Assembly: GCA_012845835.1 (NCBI GenBank)
Contig: JABAKD010000030.1
Span: forward strand, 4,791,416-4,855,415
DNA length: 64,000 bases
Origin: Undaria pinnatifida
Taxonomy: Eukaryota; Sar; Phaeophyceae; Laminariales; Alariaceae
Reading direction: 5' to 3'
Under the pieces are notes generated by a model. That model did no database searches. It saw only the letters and a list, made by a program, of their open reading frames with translations, and was not told the DNA's origin. Positions 1 through 9,779 of the stretch are shown piece by piece. The position numbers and the translations under genes are program-made. Position 1 is the first letter of the stretch; the number at the start of each line of letters is the position of its first letter.

Positions 1-499
1 TCGCGCCTGACCAAAGCTACATATCTCGAAGTACAGGTAAAGAGCAGCGTCTAATACGGAGATCTATTGTTAACGGGATGAAATTTCACAAAAAAAAGGG
101 GAAGCATCGCCACTTTATAGGCGAGCTCTCTTGCGCTACACCTGTGTTCGATCGAGGCTCTGTATATACTTGGCAAGACCAGCCAACGAAATAAACTGTA
201 GCCAAGCGCTTTTACACAAAGCCGGCGGGCGCTTTCTTTTTTGCCCCCTTTGGTTGTTTGGTTATTCATCGTTGTTAAGAGCGCCTGCTTCGGCTTGTCG
301 CGAGGTGATCATAAACCGGAGTACGTAAAGACGACGACGCGACGGGCTGTGGAATGCCATCCCTTGCCACTAGCAGATCGAACAACGCCTACGGAAAAGG
401 GGAGAAATGGTATTAGCGCTGCAGCATAAGAAGCAACATTTTTTTAGTTACTTGTACCGCATTCGAGGGAGCCAACATGGCGAAATAGATCATACGCAC
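1..499. other. Left-edge non-coding stretch with a decayed MITE fragment
   Basis: Presumably the last intron of the ECM4-like gene. Bases 275-330 (agagcgcctgcttcggcttg...) and roughly 1-57 resemble parts of the TA-flanked MITE at 3121 and 4055, apparently a decayed third copy. No terminal exon of the ECM4-like gene was recognised here. Confidence 0.4.
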
Positions 500-728
500 C
501 CTGATGTGATCCATTTCCGTGGTGGAGGCAAAGCCCTCCGGGTAGTTTTGGTAGAGGTCGCGGAGGTAGTTCACGATGTTGGGGAAGTCGACCAGTCGCT
601 TCTTGTTGCACTTGAAGTACACGTTGTAGATCTCGTCGAAGCGCACCAGGGAGGGGAACACTCTGACGTCCGAGAGAGTCACCCTGTCTCCGGCGAGGTA
701 GCGTCGCGTTGAGAGAACCTCCTCTAAC
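500..728 (-). CDS. ECM4: ECM4-like gene, exon 7
   Basis: Acceptor acacacag, one base completing Lys, then 76 codons [18 protein letters not shown] to [25 protein letters not shown] and [12 protein letters not shown] are strongly conserved family sequences. I end it at AGG|gtgcgt because family members continue HYY/SHP after this point, whereas reading on gives 27 unrelated residues to a stop at 413. Confidence 0.85.
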
Positions 729-3700
729 CTGTGTGTGTATTATGTTGTGTGCATTTTGGTGTGTGTTTTTACGTATTGCGTACGTTTGTGATGTGTGCGT
801 TTTTGTTTGGGGTGTATTTTTTGTTGTGTGTGTTTGTTTTTCGATCAGATATATTTAGAAGGCCACACAAAGAATGGGACCACATCAGGGAGGGAGAAGG
901 AGACAGGTAGAGGCAGAGGGAGAGAGCGAGCGAGGGAGGGAGGGAGGGAGGGAGGGAGGGACACAGACGAACAGACGGTTAGAACCAGAGGGAGAGACAA
1001 GAGACATAAGCGCGGAGGCGAAAAAAAGATAAACCCTCCTTAGGCAGAAGGCGGGATCGGCGCAGCATGGAATTGTCTAGAGCAGGTCGGCATTGGCAGG
1101 CAACAAAAGGAACGGGTGGGGCACACACTAAAAAACAAGAGGGCACAAACAAGATACAAGAGCGTCGGACCCGGAAACAATACCTGGGAAAACATAAAGC
1201 ATAAGACAACAACCAGCTGCAAACACCCCAATAGGGCAACCATGGTTGCGAAGATAAAGTAACACATTGCGGTGAAAAAAACAACAAACCCATGGCGCTC
1301 CCTCGCTCCCTTAAACTCTCTCATAACCTCGGAAGATACGCAAGGAGCAACCAAATCTTGGAGGTGTCTCCACTAGGAGCAGGAACATTGCCCCGTTCTC
1401 GATAGGGGTGCGTGGTCGGCGATCAAATGAGTAAGGCAAGTAGCAGATGAGTGATAAGTATGCCCCCCTCCCCCCCCAAAAAAAAACCAACACGGTTCTC
1501 TTCAGGAAAAAACTTGCTTTTCCAGGTGCTTGAAGAGGCTGATCACGGCGCGCTCGTAGGCATCCTGCGTCTTCGCGAAGCCAGCCTTGTAGACGCCGTT
1601 GCACACCTCGTCGTACATCCACCCGTCCACCTCCTTGGCAAACGCCTCCTCCTTGCCGGCCTTCGGCTCGAGGTCCAACCCCGGGTTGCCCACGCCTTCG
1701 ACGTCATTGAACGCCGAGTTAAGGATCTGGATGATCTCTGATGATTCGTTGTTGACCACCTTTTTCGTCTGCAGCAAGGGACCAAAGCAACAAAAAAAAA
1801 GCGGTGTTGTTGTGTTGAGGGTCAACTGTGACCGACTCGTTGTTGACCACCGTTTGGAACGACGGCAAGGCCAAGCACAATCATTGAAAAAAAAAGAAAG
1901 CGGTGTTTTCGGGACCACGTAAGAAAGGAAATGGGAAAGCCAAGTTTTTTTTCACAAAATGGTGACGAGTTTTTTTTTTCAGCACCTTTTGGGGTCTGCA
2001 GCAATGGAATTACCAGCGAAGTAGAAATAGAAAGCGGTGGGAGGAGGCATGCCATATACTGCAGGGGGGGGGGGGGGGGGGGCACGATTGTGTTTTTCTC
2101 GGTCTAGCATGAAGATCTTCGACCCATGAACCGTGTAGGTTTTAAATACACATCTTCCCGCCCTCCGCAAACAAACAAACAAAAACAACACGGCAAAACA
2201 CAAGGAACTGCTGACATACTACCAGGTACCAGGTAGGTAGTTTTGCAGATGAGGGAGGATCCCACTTGTCGATTAGAAAAAAAAAAAAAGTCGCAAAGTT
2301 GGGTGTTTGCGAGATACCAGATTTTATCAATTTTGGTGGGGTAGGAGTTGGGTTTCGAAGCCAAGCAACAAATCTGGTATTAAAACCGTCGAAAACGCCA
2401 CAATAATCTAACGCACACCCAGCACCAGGAAAAACCGCAGAGAAATGAGGTTCGAAATTGTCAATAAGTCTTGCCATTACTTTCTATATTCTCTTACGCC
2501 TCTTAACCTATTAAATATATATATATCCATTTTTTCGTAGGCTATTGGCTTTGGGTTACAGGTGGCTTTGAGTTACAGACGGCGTTCGTCATCTTCATTT
2601 CCTAATTATTTTCAGGGCTTTTTTTCCCACGGCTTATGACCCGACCCCGCGGGGCAGATCAGGAAAAATATTCTTCAAAACATCGCCGGGTCGAGTCCGG
2701 TCTCCGGTCGGATCAGGACGTCGCTCGAAACCTGCCAAAAAAAAAAAAATGCAGGCTGTGCTCTCCTACTTCGTATAAGTACAAAACCACAAGAAAACAC
2801 ACAGTATGGGATGTATGTACCCCGCGCGGACCTTCTCGTCCCAGAGTACGGGAACCGTGAACTTCTTGAGCTTCCCGTCCCCGACGGCCATGTCGTAGAT
2901 CTCCCGCACCGTCTTGAAGCCGTGAAGAGGGTCCGGGATGGTGGCGCCCGGCGCTACGTGGCCGTACCCACCCGGGGCAAGAAAGGGCGGGTCGTCCGGT
3001 TTGGCGAACACCCACCCGTAGTGCCTGTTACGATCCGAGCATGCGCCAGGAAACGTGCGGGGCAAAATAAATGGAAGGAGGGGGGGGGAAGGGTAAGGGC
3101 TAGGCCCTGCTGCTGTAATACAGTGGGTACCCCCGATTCAAGAGCGCCCAGTGTGACAGCGTTCGGGACTTGAGAGCGGTCAAAAAGCGGCATGTCCCCG
3201 CCTATACTAAAACGCGACCAGTACATATTTAGGTCAAGAGCAATGTGTAGTTGAGAGCGCGCTTGTTTCGGCTTGTCAAGGGGCGCTCTTAAAAAAGGGG
3301 TACTCACTGCATGCGGTGTGAAAGCGTCGGCGTATCGTAGCAAAGCAATTGGACGGAATGGTAAACTTCTGATGTTGTAATCCGAGCAGCGTGAGGCAGT
3401 GAAGGAGCAGCCAATTGGAGGGAACGGTTGAGGGTCTGCGGGAGGGCTACCCGTAGCGGCTATTGGCAATCCAAGCAGCGCGTGGCTGCGGCGTGGGCAA
3501 TCAATGAGATGCAATGGCAAGGTTTTGCGGGAGGTTCCGGCGAGGGCATACTCGGTGTCTCGAGCCTTGAAGAACGCTCGTTGGTGTTGGGTCAGAAAGC
3601 TGCGCAAATTTCATGGCGGAGCGCACGAACTTCGCAAAACGCATCCTCAAGATCCTTGTCGCGACCCACATCTACCCCTTCTCCCCCCCCCCAGACAGAT

Positions 3701-4437
3701 ACGACAAATTGCCTAGTCCAATGAATGGACGAGCAACTCACTGGTCGTTGTAATCTAATCCACCGATTGGACAACTGATTCATTGGTCGTTGTAAATCTA
3801 CGCAACTGATTAGGACGATCAACTCACTGGTCGTTGTCGTCGTCAGGACGGGTCTTCTGCCAGGTTGGGTGCGTGGCAGACATGCCAACGACGCCCTGAA
3901 GCCCCTTCATTGCCTGCGCAGGAAAAAACAAGAAAACAAAAAACAAACCAAAGAACAAGATTGATTTTTATTGCACCGAAAACAAAAACGTAAAAAAAAA
4001 CAAGAAAATATTTAGTGTAGATGTTGCTATCATAGGAACCCGCGCAGCAGGATACAGTGGGTAACCCCGAATCAAGAGCGCGCGCCCGGGATAAGAGCAT
4101 TCGGGACTTAAGAGCGGTCAAATCGGCATGTCCCGCCTATACTAAAACCTGTGTATTTCCCAGTACAGGTAAGAGAAATGTGTAAAGAGCGCTTGTTTCG
4201 GCTTGTCACGGGCCGCTCTTGAACCGAGGTACCCACTGTATATGTAACTGCCATCAACTGATGTGCGCTGGTGGGTCAGTGGACGGCGGCGGACGTAATA
4301 ATCCAAGCTTCAGCTATCTCCAGTGAGCTTTTTTTGGCGGCTGCATGACTTGCGTCAGCTATGAGATATACGTATTTTACCACTTTTTGTTTTATATATA
4401 TTTTCCCTGGGGTATTCTTCCACTCCAGAAACAACAA

Positions 4438-4476
<39 letters not shown>

Positions 4477-4477
4477 T

Positions 4478-4508
<31 letters not shown>

Positions 4509-7500
4509 CCACCACCACCACTACCACCACCAACAACAACAGCGAGGTCTCTATTAGTTTTCGACGTGTGAATGAGGAACTTGAATTCACTCGTAAGTAA
4601 AATATACTACTAATGGACGGAATTTTCGTTGTTTCGGTATGAACCTGAATACCCCAGCATTTCCTACATTCCGTCCAGATTACTTAGAACGGAGACGACT
4701 AGCGTGGAAGAGAGGGCAGGTCAAGTTTTCAACCATGGCTCCTCGAGAAAGTAGTACACGCGCGTTTCAGGAAAAAACAAAACAGTGGTGGAACCACGTG
4801 GGGAGTGACTCCAAGTTTGGCTAGTATCAGCGATAACTATCTACAAGCGCGGTACATAAAACCAAAAGCGTGTGATCGAAACGCGTGGGGACTGGCTACC
4901 AGTTTGACTAGCTCAGCGAGAACTACAAGCGCGCAAACAAAAACAACAAAAAACACATGGATGGCAACGGTTGGGGAACGATTACCACTTTGGCTGCCCT
5001 GAGGACAGACGTGCAACAAGGCGAAGAAACAAAAAAGGCCCGTCTCTTACTGCCCTTTCGTTGTCTAGCGTTATTTGTAATGAGTGGCAAGCTATGGACA
5101 ACCCACACCAGCAGTCAACCCCACGCGGTTGACTTATTGTTCAAGCCCCCCTAACTGTGCTTTTCGAGCCCCTCTAGTTGTGCCATTTAAGCCCGTCTAA
5201 TTGTGGTTTTCAAGCAGCTTTTAAATGTTTTATCCAGGCCCCTCTAAATCGCCGCGCCAAAGATGCGATAGGGTCTATCGTCTATCGGTAAAACTCTTGC
5301 CACACCGCATCGCATTTTGTTCGAAAATGCTCCCCAAAAATCACCCGACATGGTCGACCAAACCACACAAAAGCTGCCTGGTGTCGTATACACCAACAGC
5401 ATAATCACGACGCTAGAATGCGCGGGCATCACGTGTACCAACAGTGAAATCAGAGTCGGCGACGGCTCTTACCCACGCAATGAGTGCGCGCTGAGACCAC
5501 GGGCATGCATAGCAGACGTACAGGTGGTAGCGCCCGGCCTCTGCGCGCAAAAAGGGGGGAGGGGGGGCATTTCAGGGTGTCAAAATGAAAGGTAAGTGTC
5601 AGGCCACAGTGGAAGAGGGGATGGTATGATAAAGTTAAAAAACAAGCGCGATACCGCTGCCATGCTTTTTTCTTCTTTGAGATCTGATGTCATGCAGATT
5701 TTTTTTCTTCAACTTCGATCACTCACTCAAAACACTCCCAGAAAAAGAACAAGAAGGAAATCAAGGGTAAAAAACAAAAAACAAAAACAAAAAGGGAAAA
5801 ACTTCTGATACGCACAGAAGTCCAACTTTACTCTCTTGTCGTGTCTACTGACTGTAGTATCCTACTTGGCATCCGACTCTTGGTCCGTCTGCCGTCCTTG
5901 CTCCACCCGCACTAGTTTGTTTTGCAGACACAGACACAAGAGATAGAAGAGTACGAGGAAGGGTCTATTTAGCGCGCGACACACGTTCATCTTTTCACTC
6001 CAGGTTAAAGAATCCGCACCGATCGGCACCGACACTGGATGCGCGGGATATCGATTGGTGGAAACAACCACGAAAGAATACAAATACAAAACACGCACGC
6101 ACGCACGCACGCACGCACGCACTCACGCATTCACGGCACGCCGTTGCGAGGGACGCCGTTACGAGGGAACACGTTACGAGGGACGCCGTTACGGGGGTGA
6201 TTGGGATGGTAGGGACAATGCGAACATCCGAACTCGAACCATTGATACGTAGGGATTTCCGCAAAAAAGCTACCGAGTATCATACGCATTTTTTTTCGCG
6301 GCGTCGTATTTTGTTGCGATGTCCGGCGAGAAACATGAACGAACGGTCGGGATCGCGTCTCTCGATCGAAAAACCTCGAGCCCCGGTAAATTACCGCGAT
6401 TACACAGATGCAGGTACCAGCCAGTTACCAGCCGTGTCGCCAAAAGGCGCTTGACGCCTTCACAACTGGAAATCCTTTTTTTCACCATTTTTACTTGAAG
6501 TTAGTGTAGGGAGGGATTTTGGGGGCTCTAAAAGGGTTAACGCCTTCCAAGCTGGAAACCCTTTTTTTCAACAAATTTACTTGAAGTTAGTTTAGGGAGG
6601 ATTTTGGGGAGCTCTAGAGGAGTTAACGCCTTTACAACTGGAAATCCGTTTTGTTGACAAATTTGCTTGAAGTTAGTATAGGGAGGGATTTTGGGGCTCT
6701 AAAGGGATTAACGCCTTCACAATTGGAAATCCGTTTTTTCATAATTTCACTTGAAGTTAGTATAGATGGTATTTTTACGTTCGCGGCACAGTTTGGACAA
6801 CGTTTAGATGAAATGGAAGAAATGTTAACCGATAATCGTATCTGGCAAAAAATATTTATAGGGAGGGATTTTGGGGCCCTAAAGGAGTTAACGCCTTCAC
6901 AACTAGAAATCCTTTTTTTTCACAAATTTACTTCAAGTTAGTATACGGAGGGATTTGGGAGCTCTAAAGGGGTTAACGCTTTTACAACTGGAAACCCTTT
7001 CTTTTTTACATTTTTACTTCAAGTTAGTATAGGGAGGGATTTTGGGGGGCTCTAAAGGAGTTAACGCCCTCATAGCTGCATCTGACGATGCGAAGACAAA
7101 ATCGCTTGGACTTTAAAATGGAATAACTTTGCCGACGTTAGATGGGCTAACGCCAGCTTTCGACGCGAAGGTAGTCCTGCGCGCTTTGAAAAAAAAAAAC
7201 GTGCGTTCACAACTGAAGTGCTCGTCTCTCTTCCCTCAAACTCTACACATGGGTCGCGAGGGTTGCTGAGTGCATACTTGGCGTACAATGCATTTGTGCA
7301 TTGGAGCGGGGGAGTACGCAGATATGGCAGGCATATTTCTCCCAGCGATATTTCACATCGCTAGAGGCGCCTCCGTTGTTTTACTCTTGTGTTCCTGTGG
7401 CAATATATTCATCTCCCTCTCTAGTTCTTCCCTCATGGGTGCCTTGGAATAAACCCGCCCCGGCCTGCCTCCCCACAACCTACTGAATACCCGATACGCC

Positions 7501-9175
7501 AGCAGAAAGCGTGGCAAGCGAAACGCGGCGAGTGAAACGCAACGTCCTCATAAATAAAAAAAAACGCAAGAACCGGCCTACCGCTCAGTCGCTGGCCGAC
7601 TACGACCCCCAACTGCGCCGATCGCGCAGCCTACCCGGTGGTACCATCCCTTGTGCTCCAACGAGCTGCGCGATAACGAAATAACAGCGGTGGTCGCCAA
7701 AAAGTTTGCCAGAGCACGGCAACCGCAGCCCATATTTCTCTCGCGTCCGAACAAGCCGCGGATTTCGCCACTTTCGTGTGCCGAAGTGGCTTAATTCTCT
7801 CCGAATAGCAACCATTGCACTCAGTTCTCAGGCCCCCTCTACGACAAGCCGTGAAAGCAGTACGAAATCCGGGCACGGTTCCCGGTCAGTGTTCGATCCG
7901 TCTCACCGGGCGTGAAGATCGGATCGGTTGTGCTCACGCAGTTTCGAAACACTGAAGGCGAGCGATTGAACGCACCCGGTTGGTGGAGCGGGTTGGTGGG
8001 GCTGATCGTGTCGCGGAAGGTGCTCGGCGTGCGGATGACTTGTCCGTCCTTGTCCACCTTTCGATGACAGACCAACCGATTAAAAAAAATAAACGGGGCA
8101 ACAACGATTTCGCAGGTTAATACGGTCAGATACTTTAGAACTGCCGGCACTTTTCTGTCGAAAAAGACACTCTTCCAATACATAAGAGTGTTAGACGGTT
8201 AATAGCAGTTTTAGGGGCGTTAGCTTAGAGCTGGGCCCAGGGGTATACTTGACGTTCAAGTGGGATGCTTGTTGAAGTGTTGAAAGCGTTACACAGTGGT
8301 TAGACGTTTAGGCCCGGACAGGAAAGGACGCTCGCGACTCGTAAACCGAACCCGAGACATTCATCCACTGAGAGAGAGAGAGACACGAAACGGGTGCGCG
8401 GCACAAAATTCCGCGCAAGCAAGAAAAAGTACGAGAAATCGTTCGTACACAGTGACATTGACTCGTAGAAAACATTGAAAAGACGGGAGGCCGACGGCGA
8501 GTGTCAGCTATCAACCCCCCCCTTTTTCATGGCGCCCTCATTTTCGAGGACAAGCGTTCTTGTTGGAATTAGACGTTTAACGATTTTTCGCAGGATTAAC
8601 GGCTACATTTACACATATCGGTATCGACAATGAACCGGTCCACAATCGGATACACGCGGTCCTGCTGTAGCTTTACTCTATTTGGCGAGCGGGGGAGGGG
8701 GTGGAAGGCCACAAGCGGACTATGTGCGCGAGCTTACCTCCCCCCCCCGCCGCCCCCCCCGTCTCGAAACCGATGCGTGGTCACTGATCAAAGTACTACA
8801 AGTAGGGCAAGCAACTGAGTACGCCCCCCGTCCCCTCCCTCCCCCGTCCCCCGAAAAATATTATACAGTGTAGAGGTTGCAGGCAGTACTCTAATACCAG
8901 GTACAGCAGTGGCCCCTCTTTAGGGCCGGTCGAGTAGTGCCGGTTTGCCCGCTATAGCGCCTGTGAATTTCCCAGTACTACTGTAGTGGCGGTATGCGGA
9001 GTAGTGCCGGTTGCCTCGGTAGCGCCGGTATTTCCCTCTATCGTGCACTATAGAGGGACCCCTACTGTACCACAGGAATACTTATACTTCGATATATATA
9101 TATATATCGGACGCAATGAACACACTCGATTGCAAACCCCACCTCGTCCAGCGTGCTCTGAACGTTCGCAGACAT
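500..9175 (-). CDS. ECM4: Glutathionyl-hydroquinone reductase (ECM4/Xi-class GST), 7 exons visible, 3' end off window
   Basis: Enzymes of this family use glutathione to reduce glutathionyl-hydroquinones in the cytosol, as part of quinone and xenobiotic detoxification. Splicing exons 9175-9143, 8057-7907, 5540-5473, 3913-3828, 3024-2832, 1768-1518 and 728-500 gives one 337-residue frame with every phase matching. Visible hallmarks: [13 protein letters not shown] with the catalytic Cys near residue 74, [36 protein letters not shown] (glutathione site, about 181-189), [12 protein letters not shown], and [16 protein letters not shown] in the C-terminal helical domain. The family usually ends with a short HYY...SHP...NPTGIVPxGP tail. 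I do not see it after the last exon (MDHIR), so the terminal exon probably lies left of base 1. The start at 9175 was chosen because [11 protein letters not shown] joins in phase to VDKDGQ. An upstream in-frame Met at 9313 is possible but gives an unfamiliar extension. Introns are 0.8-2.4 kb and repeat-rich. Family assignment is sure; exact splice sites are by-eye inferences. Confidence 0.88.
934..960. repeat. (GGGA)n microsatellite
   Basis: Seven near-perfect GGGA units in an ECM4-like intron, within a longer purine-rich stretch (about 880-1030). Confidence 0.9.
1518..1768 (-). CDS. ECM4: ECM4-like gene, exon 6
   Basis: Acceptor ttgctgcag, 83 codons plus two bases, [14 protein letters not shown] to SLFKHLE. 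Contains NNESSEII (glutathione gamma-Glu contact in the fold) and [19 protein letters not shown], the start of the alpha-helical domain. The frame with exon 7 is only maintained by a GC donor, GAAAA|gcaagt; the next GT donor (CAA|gttttt) gives the wrong phase. Confidence 0.87.
2064..2082. repeat. Poly(G) tract, 19 bp
   Basis: Uninterrupted G run in an ECM4-like intron. Confidence 0.95.
2832..3024 (-). CDS. ECM4: ECM4-like gene, exon 5
   Basis: Acceptor cgtaacag, one base completing Gln, then 64 codons from HYGWVFAK to [10 protein letters not shown]. Donor taken as gtccgcgcgg. A nearby GT (gtacat, 13 bases on) fits general donor shape but breaks the phase with exon 6, so it was rejected. [17 protein letters not shown] and KFTVPVLWD are family motifs leading into the glutathione-binding loop. 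Confidence 0.87.
3121..3309. mobile_element. Tc1/mariner-like MITE, copy 1
   Basis: Non-coding element of 189 bp. Left end CAGTGGGTACCCCCGATTCA and right end the near-inverse (..GGGTACTCACTG). A TA precedes the left end; CA follows the right end, a likely decayed TA target duplication. The internal sequence is shared with the copy at 4055. It sits in the intron between exons 4 and 5 of the ECM4-like gene. Confidence 0.82.
3734..3840 (-). repeat. Triplicated exon-end/splice-donor sequence
   Basis: The end of exon 4 with its donor (minus strand ACGACCA|GTGAGTTG) recurs twice within 110 bp downstream in the intron, at about 3734-3755 (identical donor) and 3773-3796 (GT changed to AT). Confidence 0.8.
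3828..3913 (-). CDS. ECM4: ECM4-like gene, exon 4
   Basis: Acceptor cctgcgcag, 28 codons plus two bases, [25 protein letters not shown], donor gtgagttg. Matches the thioredoxin-fold beta-strand segment RALKGLEDVI.V..VHPTWQ of the family. The donor and the preceding exonic bases recur twice just downstream in the intron. Confidence 0.88.
4055..4238. mobile_element. Tc1/mariner-like MITE, copy 2
   Basis: 184 bp, flanked on both sides by TA. Terminal inverted repeats of about 27 bp: CAGTGGGTAACCCCGAATCA on the left, and its near-inverse ending TACCCACTG on the right. CAGT-type ends with TA target sites are typical of Tc1/mariner-mobilised MITEs. No transposase. Lies in the intron between exons 3 and 4 of the ECM4-like gene. 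Confidence 0.87.
4270..4425 (-). repeat. Interspersed repeat 'GTT/CAGTCACT' family, reverse copy
   Basis: Reverse-complement relative of sequences at 18594, 33550 and 61985: shares the Ala/Cys-poor segment around tgcgtcagctatgagatat and ggtattcttccactccag. As in the other copies, a trinucleotide array abuts the same end (AAC/CAG here, GTT when read the other way). Confidence 0.7.
4426..4545. repeat. (AACAGC)n / (CAA)n compound microsatellite
   Basis: About 120 bp of CAA, CAGCAA and CCA triplets. All six-frame homopolymer-like translations here (poly-Leu, poly-Asn/Ser) are artefacts of the repeat. Confidence 0.95.
4798..4936. repeat. Tandem duplication, unit about 80-90 bp
   Basis: gtggggagtgactccaagtt...ctacaagcgcg at 4798-4851 recurs diverged as gtggggactggctaccagtt...ctacaagcgcg at 4885-4932. 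Intronic to the ECM4-like gene. Confidence 0.7.
5136..5250. repeat. Minisatellite, unit about 25 bp
   Basis: Four to five diverged copies of caagcccctctaattgtgtt. Intronic to the ECM4-like gene. Confidence 0.7.
5473..5540 (-). CDS. ECM4: ECM4-like gene, exon 3 (catalytic Cys)
   Basis: Acceptor gcgcgcag, two bases completing Glu, then 22 codons [14 protein letters not shown]...RALIAW, donor gtaaga, phase 0. Carries the Cys-Pro-Trp active site of glutathionyl-hydroquinone reductases. The usual CPWA is CPWS here, and the position three before the catalytic Cys, often Ser, is an extra Cys. Confidence 0.88.
6092..6196. repeat. (ACGC)n microsatellite followed by a 16-bp minisatellite
   Basis: ACGC array at about 6092-6122, then four units of cgccgttacgagggaa from 6138 to 6196. 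ECM4-like intron between exons 2 and 3. Confidence 0.85.
6448..7075. repeat. 85-bp minisatellite array, about six to seven units
   Basis: Units read ttaacgccttcacaactgga, a T-rich spacer, acttgaagttagtatag, gggagggattttgggg and ctctaaaggg. Unit starts fall near 6451, 6539, 6625, 6710, 6889 and 6975. One unit is split by an insertion at 6766-6861. A solitary reverse copy lies at 60585-60652, so the unit also disperses. Located in the intron between exons 2 and 3 of the ECM4-like gene. Confidence 0.92.
6766..6861 (+). pseudogene. nad7: Mitochondrial nad7 fragment (NUMT) inside the minisatellite
   Basis: This 91-96 bp piece interrupts one minisatellite unit exactly at tatag, which is present on both sides. 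In frame it reads [20 protein letters not shown] then LTDNRIWQK. That is the conserved RxDExEEMLTxNRIWK motif of the 49-kDa subunit of respiratory complex I (Nad7/NDUFS2). A/T-ending codons (TTA, GAA, GAT, AAT, CGT) suit organellar DNA, and the surrounding repeat does not code. Non-functional. An origin from a nuclear NDUFS2 gene cannot be excluded. Confidence 0.78.
7080..7830. other. Intronic sequence, no feature recognised
   Basis: Lies between the minisatellite and exon 2 of the ECM4-like gene. Open frames here are short and carry no motif. Confidence 0.4.
7907..8057 (-). CDS. ECM4: ECM4-like gene, exon 2 with internal duplication
   Basis: Acceptor cgaaag, then 50 codons plus one base, [19 protein letters not shown]...STTDPIFTP, then donor gtgaga. 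The usual family segment (R-x-P-S-x-F-R then about 15 residues to AGRYH) appears twice: [19 protein letters not shown] and [19 protein letters not shown]. Both copies end in the same phase before a G|GT, so either could act as the 5' splice site. Confidence 0.8.
8904..9067. mobile_element. Second TA-flanked MITE family ('CCGGCACTAT'), copy 1
   Basis: 164 bp with TA on both sides. Left end CAGCAGTGGCCCCTCTTTAG; right end inverse CAGTAGGGGTCCCTCTATAG. The inside is made of degenerate gtgccggt / agcgccggt blocks. It lies in intron 1 of the ECM4-like gene, 76 bp from exon 1. Related elements at 36616 and about 45285. Confidence 0.75.
9143..9175 (-). CDS. ECM4: ECM4-like gene, exon 1
   Basis: Eleven codons, [11 protein letters not shown], ending GACGAG before a GT donor (gtgggg), phase 0. 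ATG context is gccaagATG. It joins to VDKDGQ in exon 2, giving LDEVDKDG, a usual N-terminal sequence for this family. Very short, so it rests on the phase match and the LDE|VDKDG junction. Confidence 0.6.
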
Positions 9176-9770
9176 CTTGGCGGAGAGATTGGAGCTGTGG
9201 CTTGCTGTGTAAACACCTGGAGGGCGCGCGTGGCAAGAGGTAAGCGGGGCACAGTAGTGAGAACACGGACGGTACTGTACGTTTAAGAGCACAGGACATC
9301 CAACAAGAAACACAAAATAGTTACTGTAGCCAGGCTGGGTTTCTCATTGTTTGGGGGGAGAGAGAGAGAGAAAGAGAGAAGAGTGTAATTCCATGCTTAA
9401 CTTCAGCGTAACGGCTGACGGTTTTCTTACGTTTTTTAGTGCGGAGAGGGTGCGTTCTAGACAAAAAATTCAGCTATCACGGCTCCTGGACCTCTTACGT
9501 TTTCCGTCAATTATATAGACTAATATTTAGCCTGCCCTTCTTATTTCTTATTAGGTGTCCTGGACTTTCCCGTGCCCCTGTGCTTTCTTTGGTACGAAAA
9601 CAGAACACCAGAACCAAACCCTGACAACCTGGATTTGTGCACGCACAACTAGTATTAATAGTACATGGAACCCGACAAAAAATGAGGCAAGGCAGGGTGA
9701 TACATATAGGAGCATAAGAAATCCGGGAGCGCCGCTACACGTACCTTAAACGTTGGCTGAGGGGAATCGT
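9176..9770. other. Upstream region of the ECM4-like gene, nothing recognised
   Basis: Would contain the ECM4-like promoter and 5' UTR. There is a GA-rich stretch at 9357-9382 but no clear core promoter element and no convincing open frame. Confidence 0.4.
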
Positions 9771-9779
9771 ACGCGGCTC

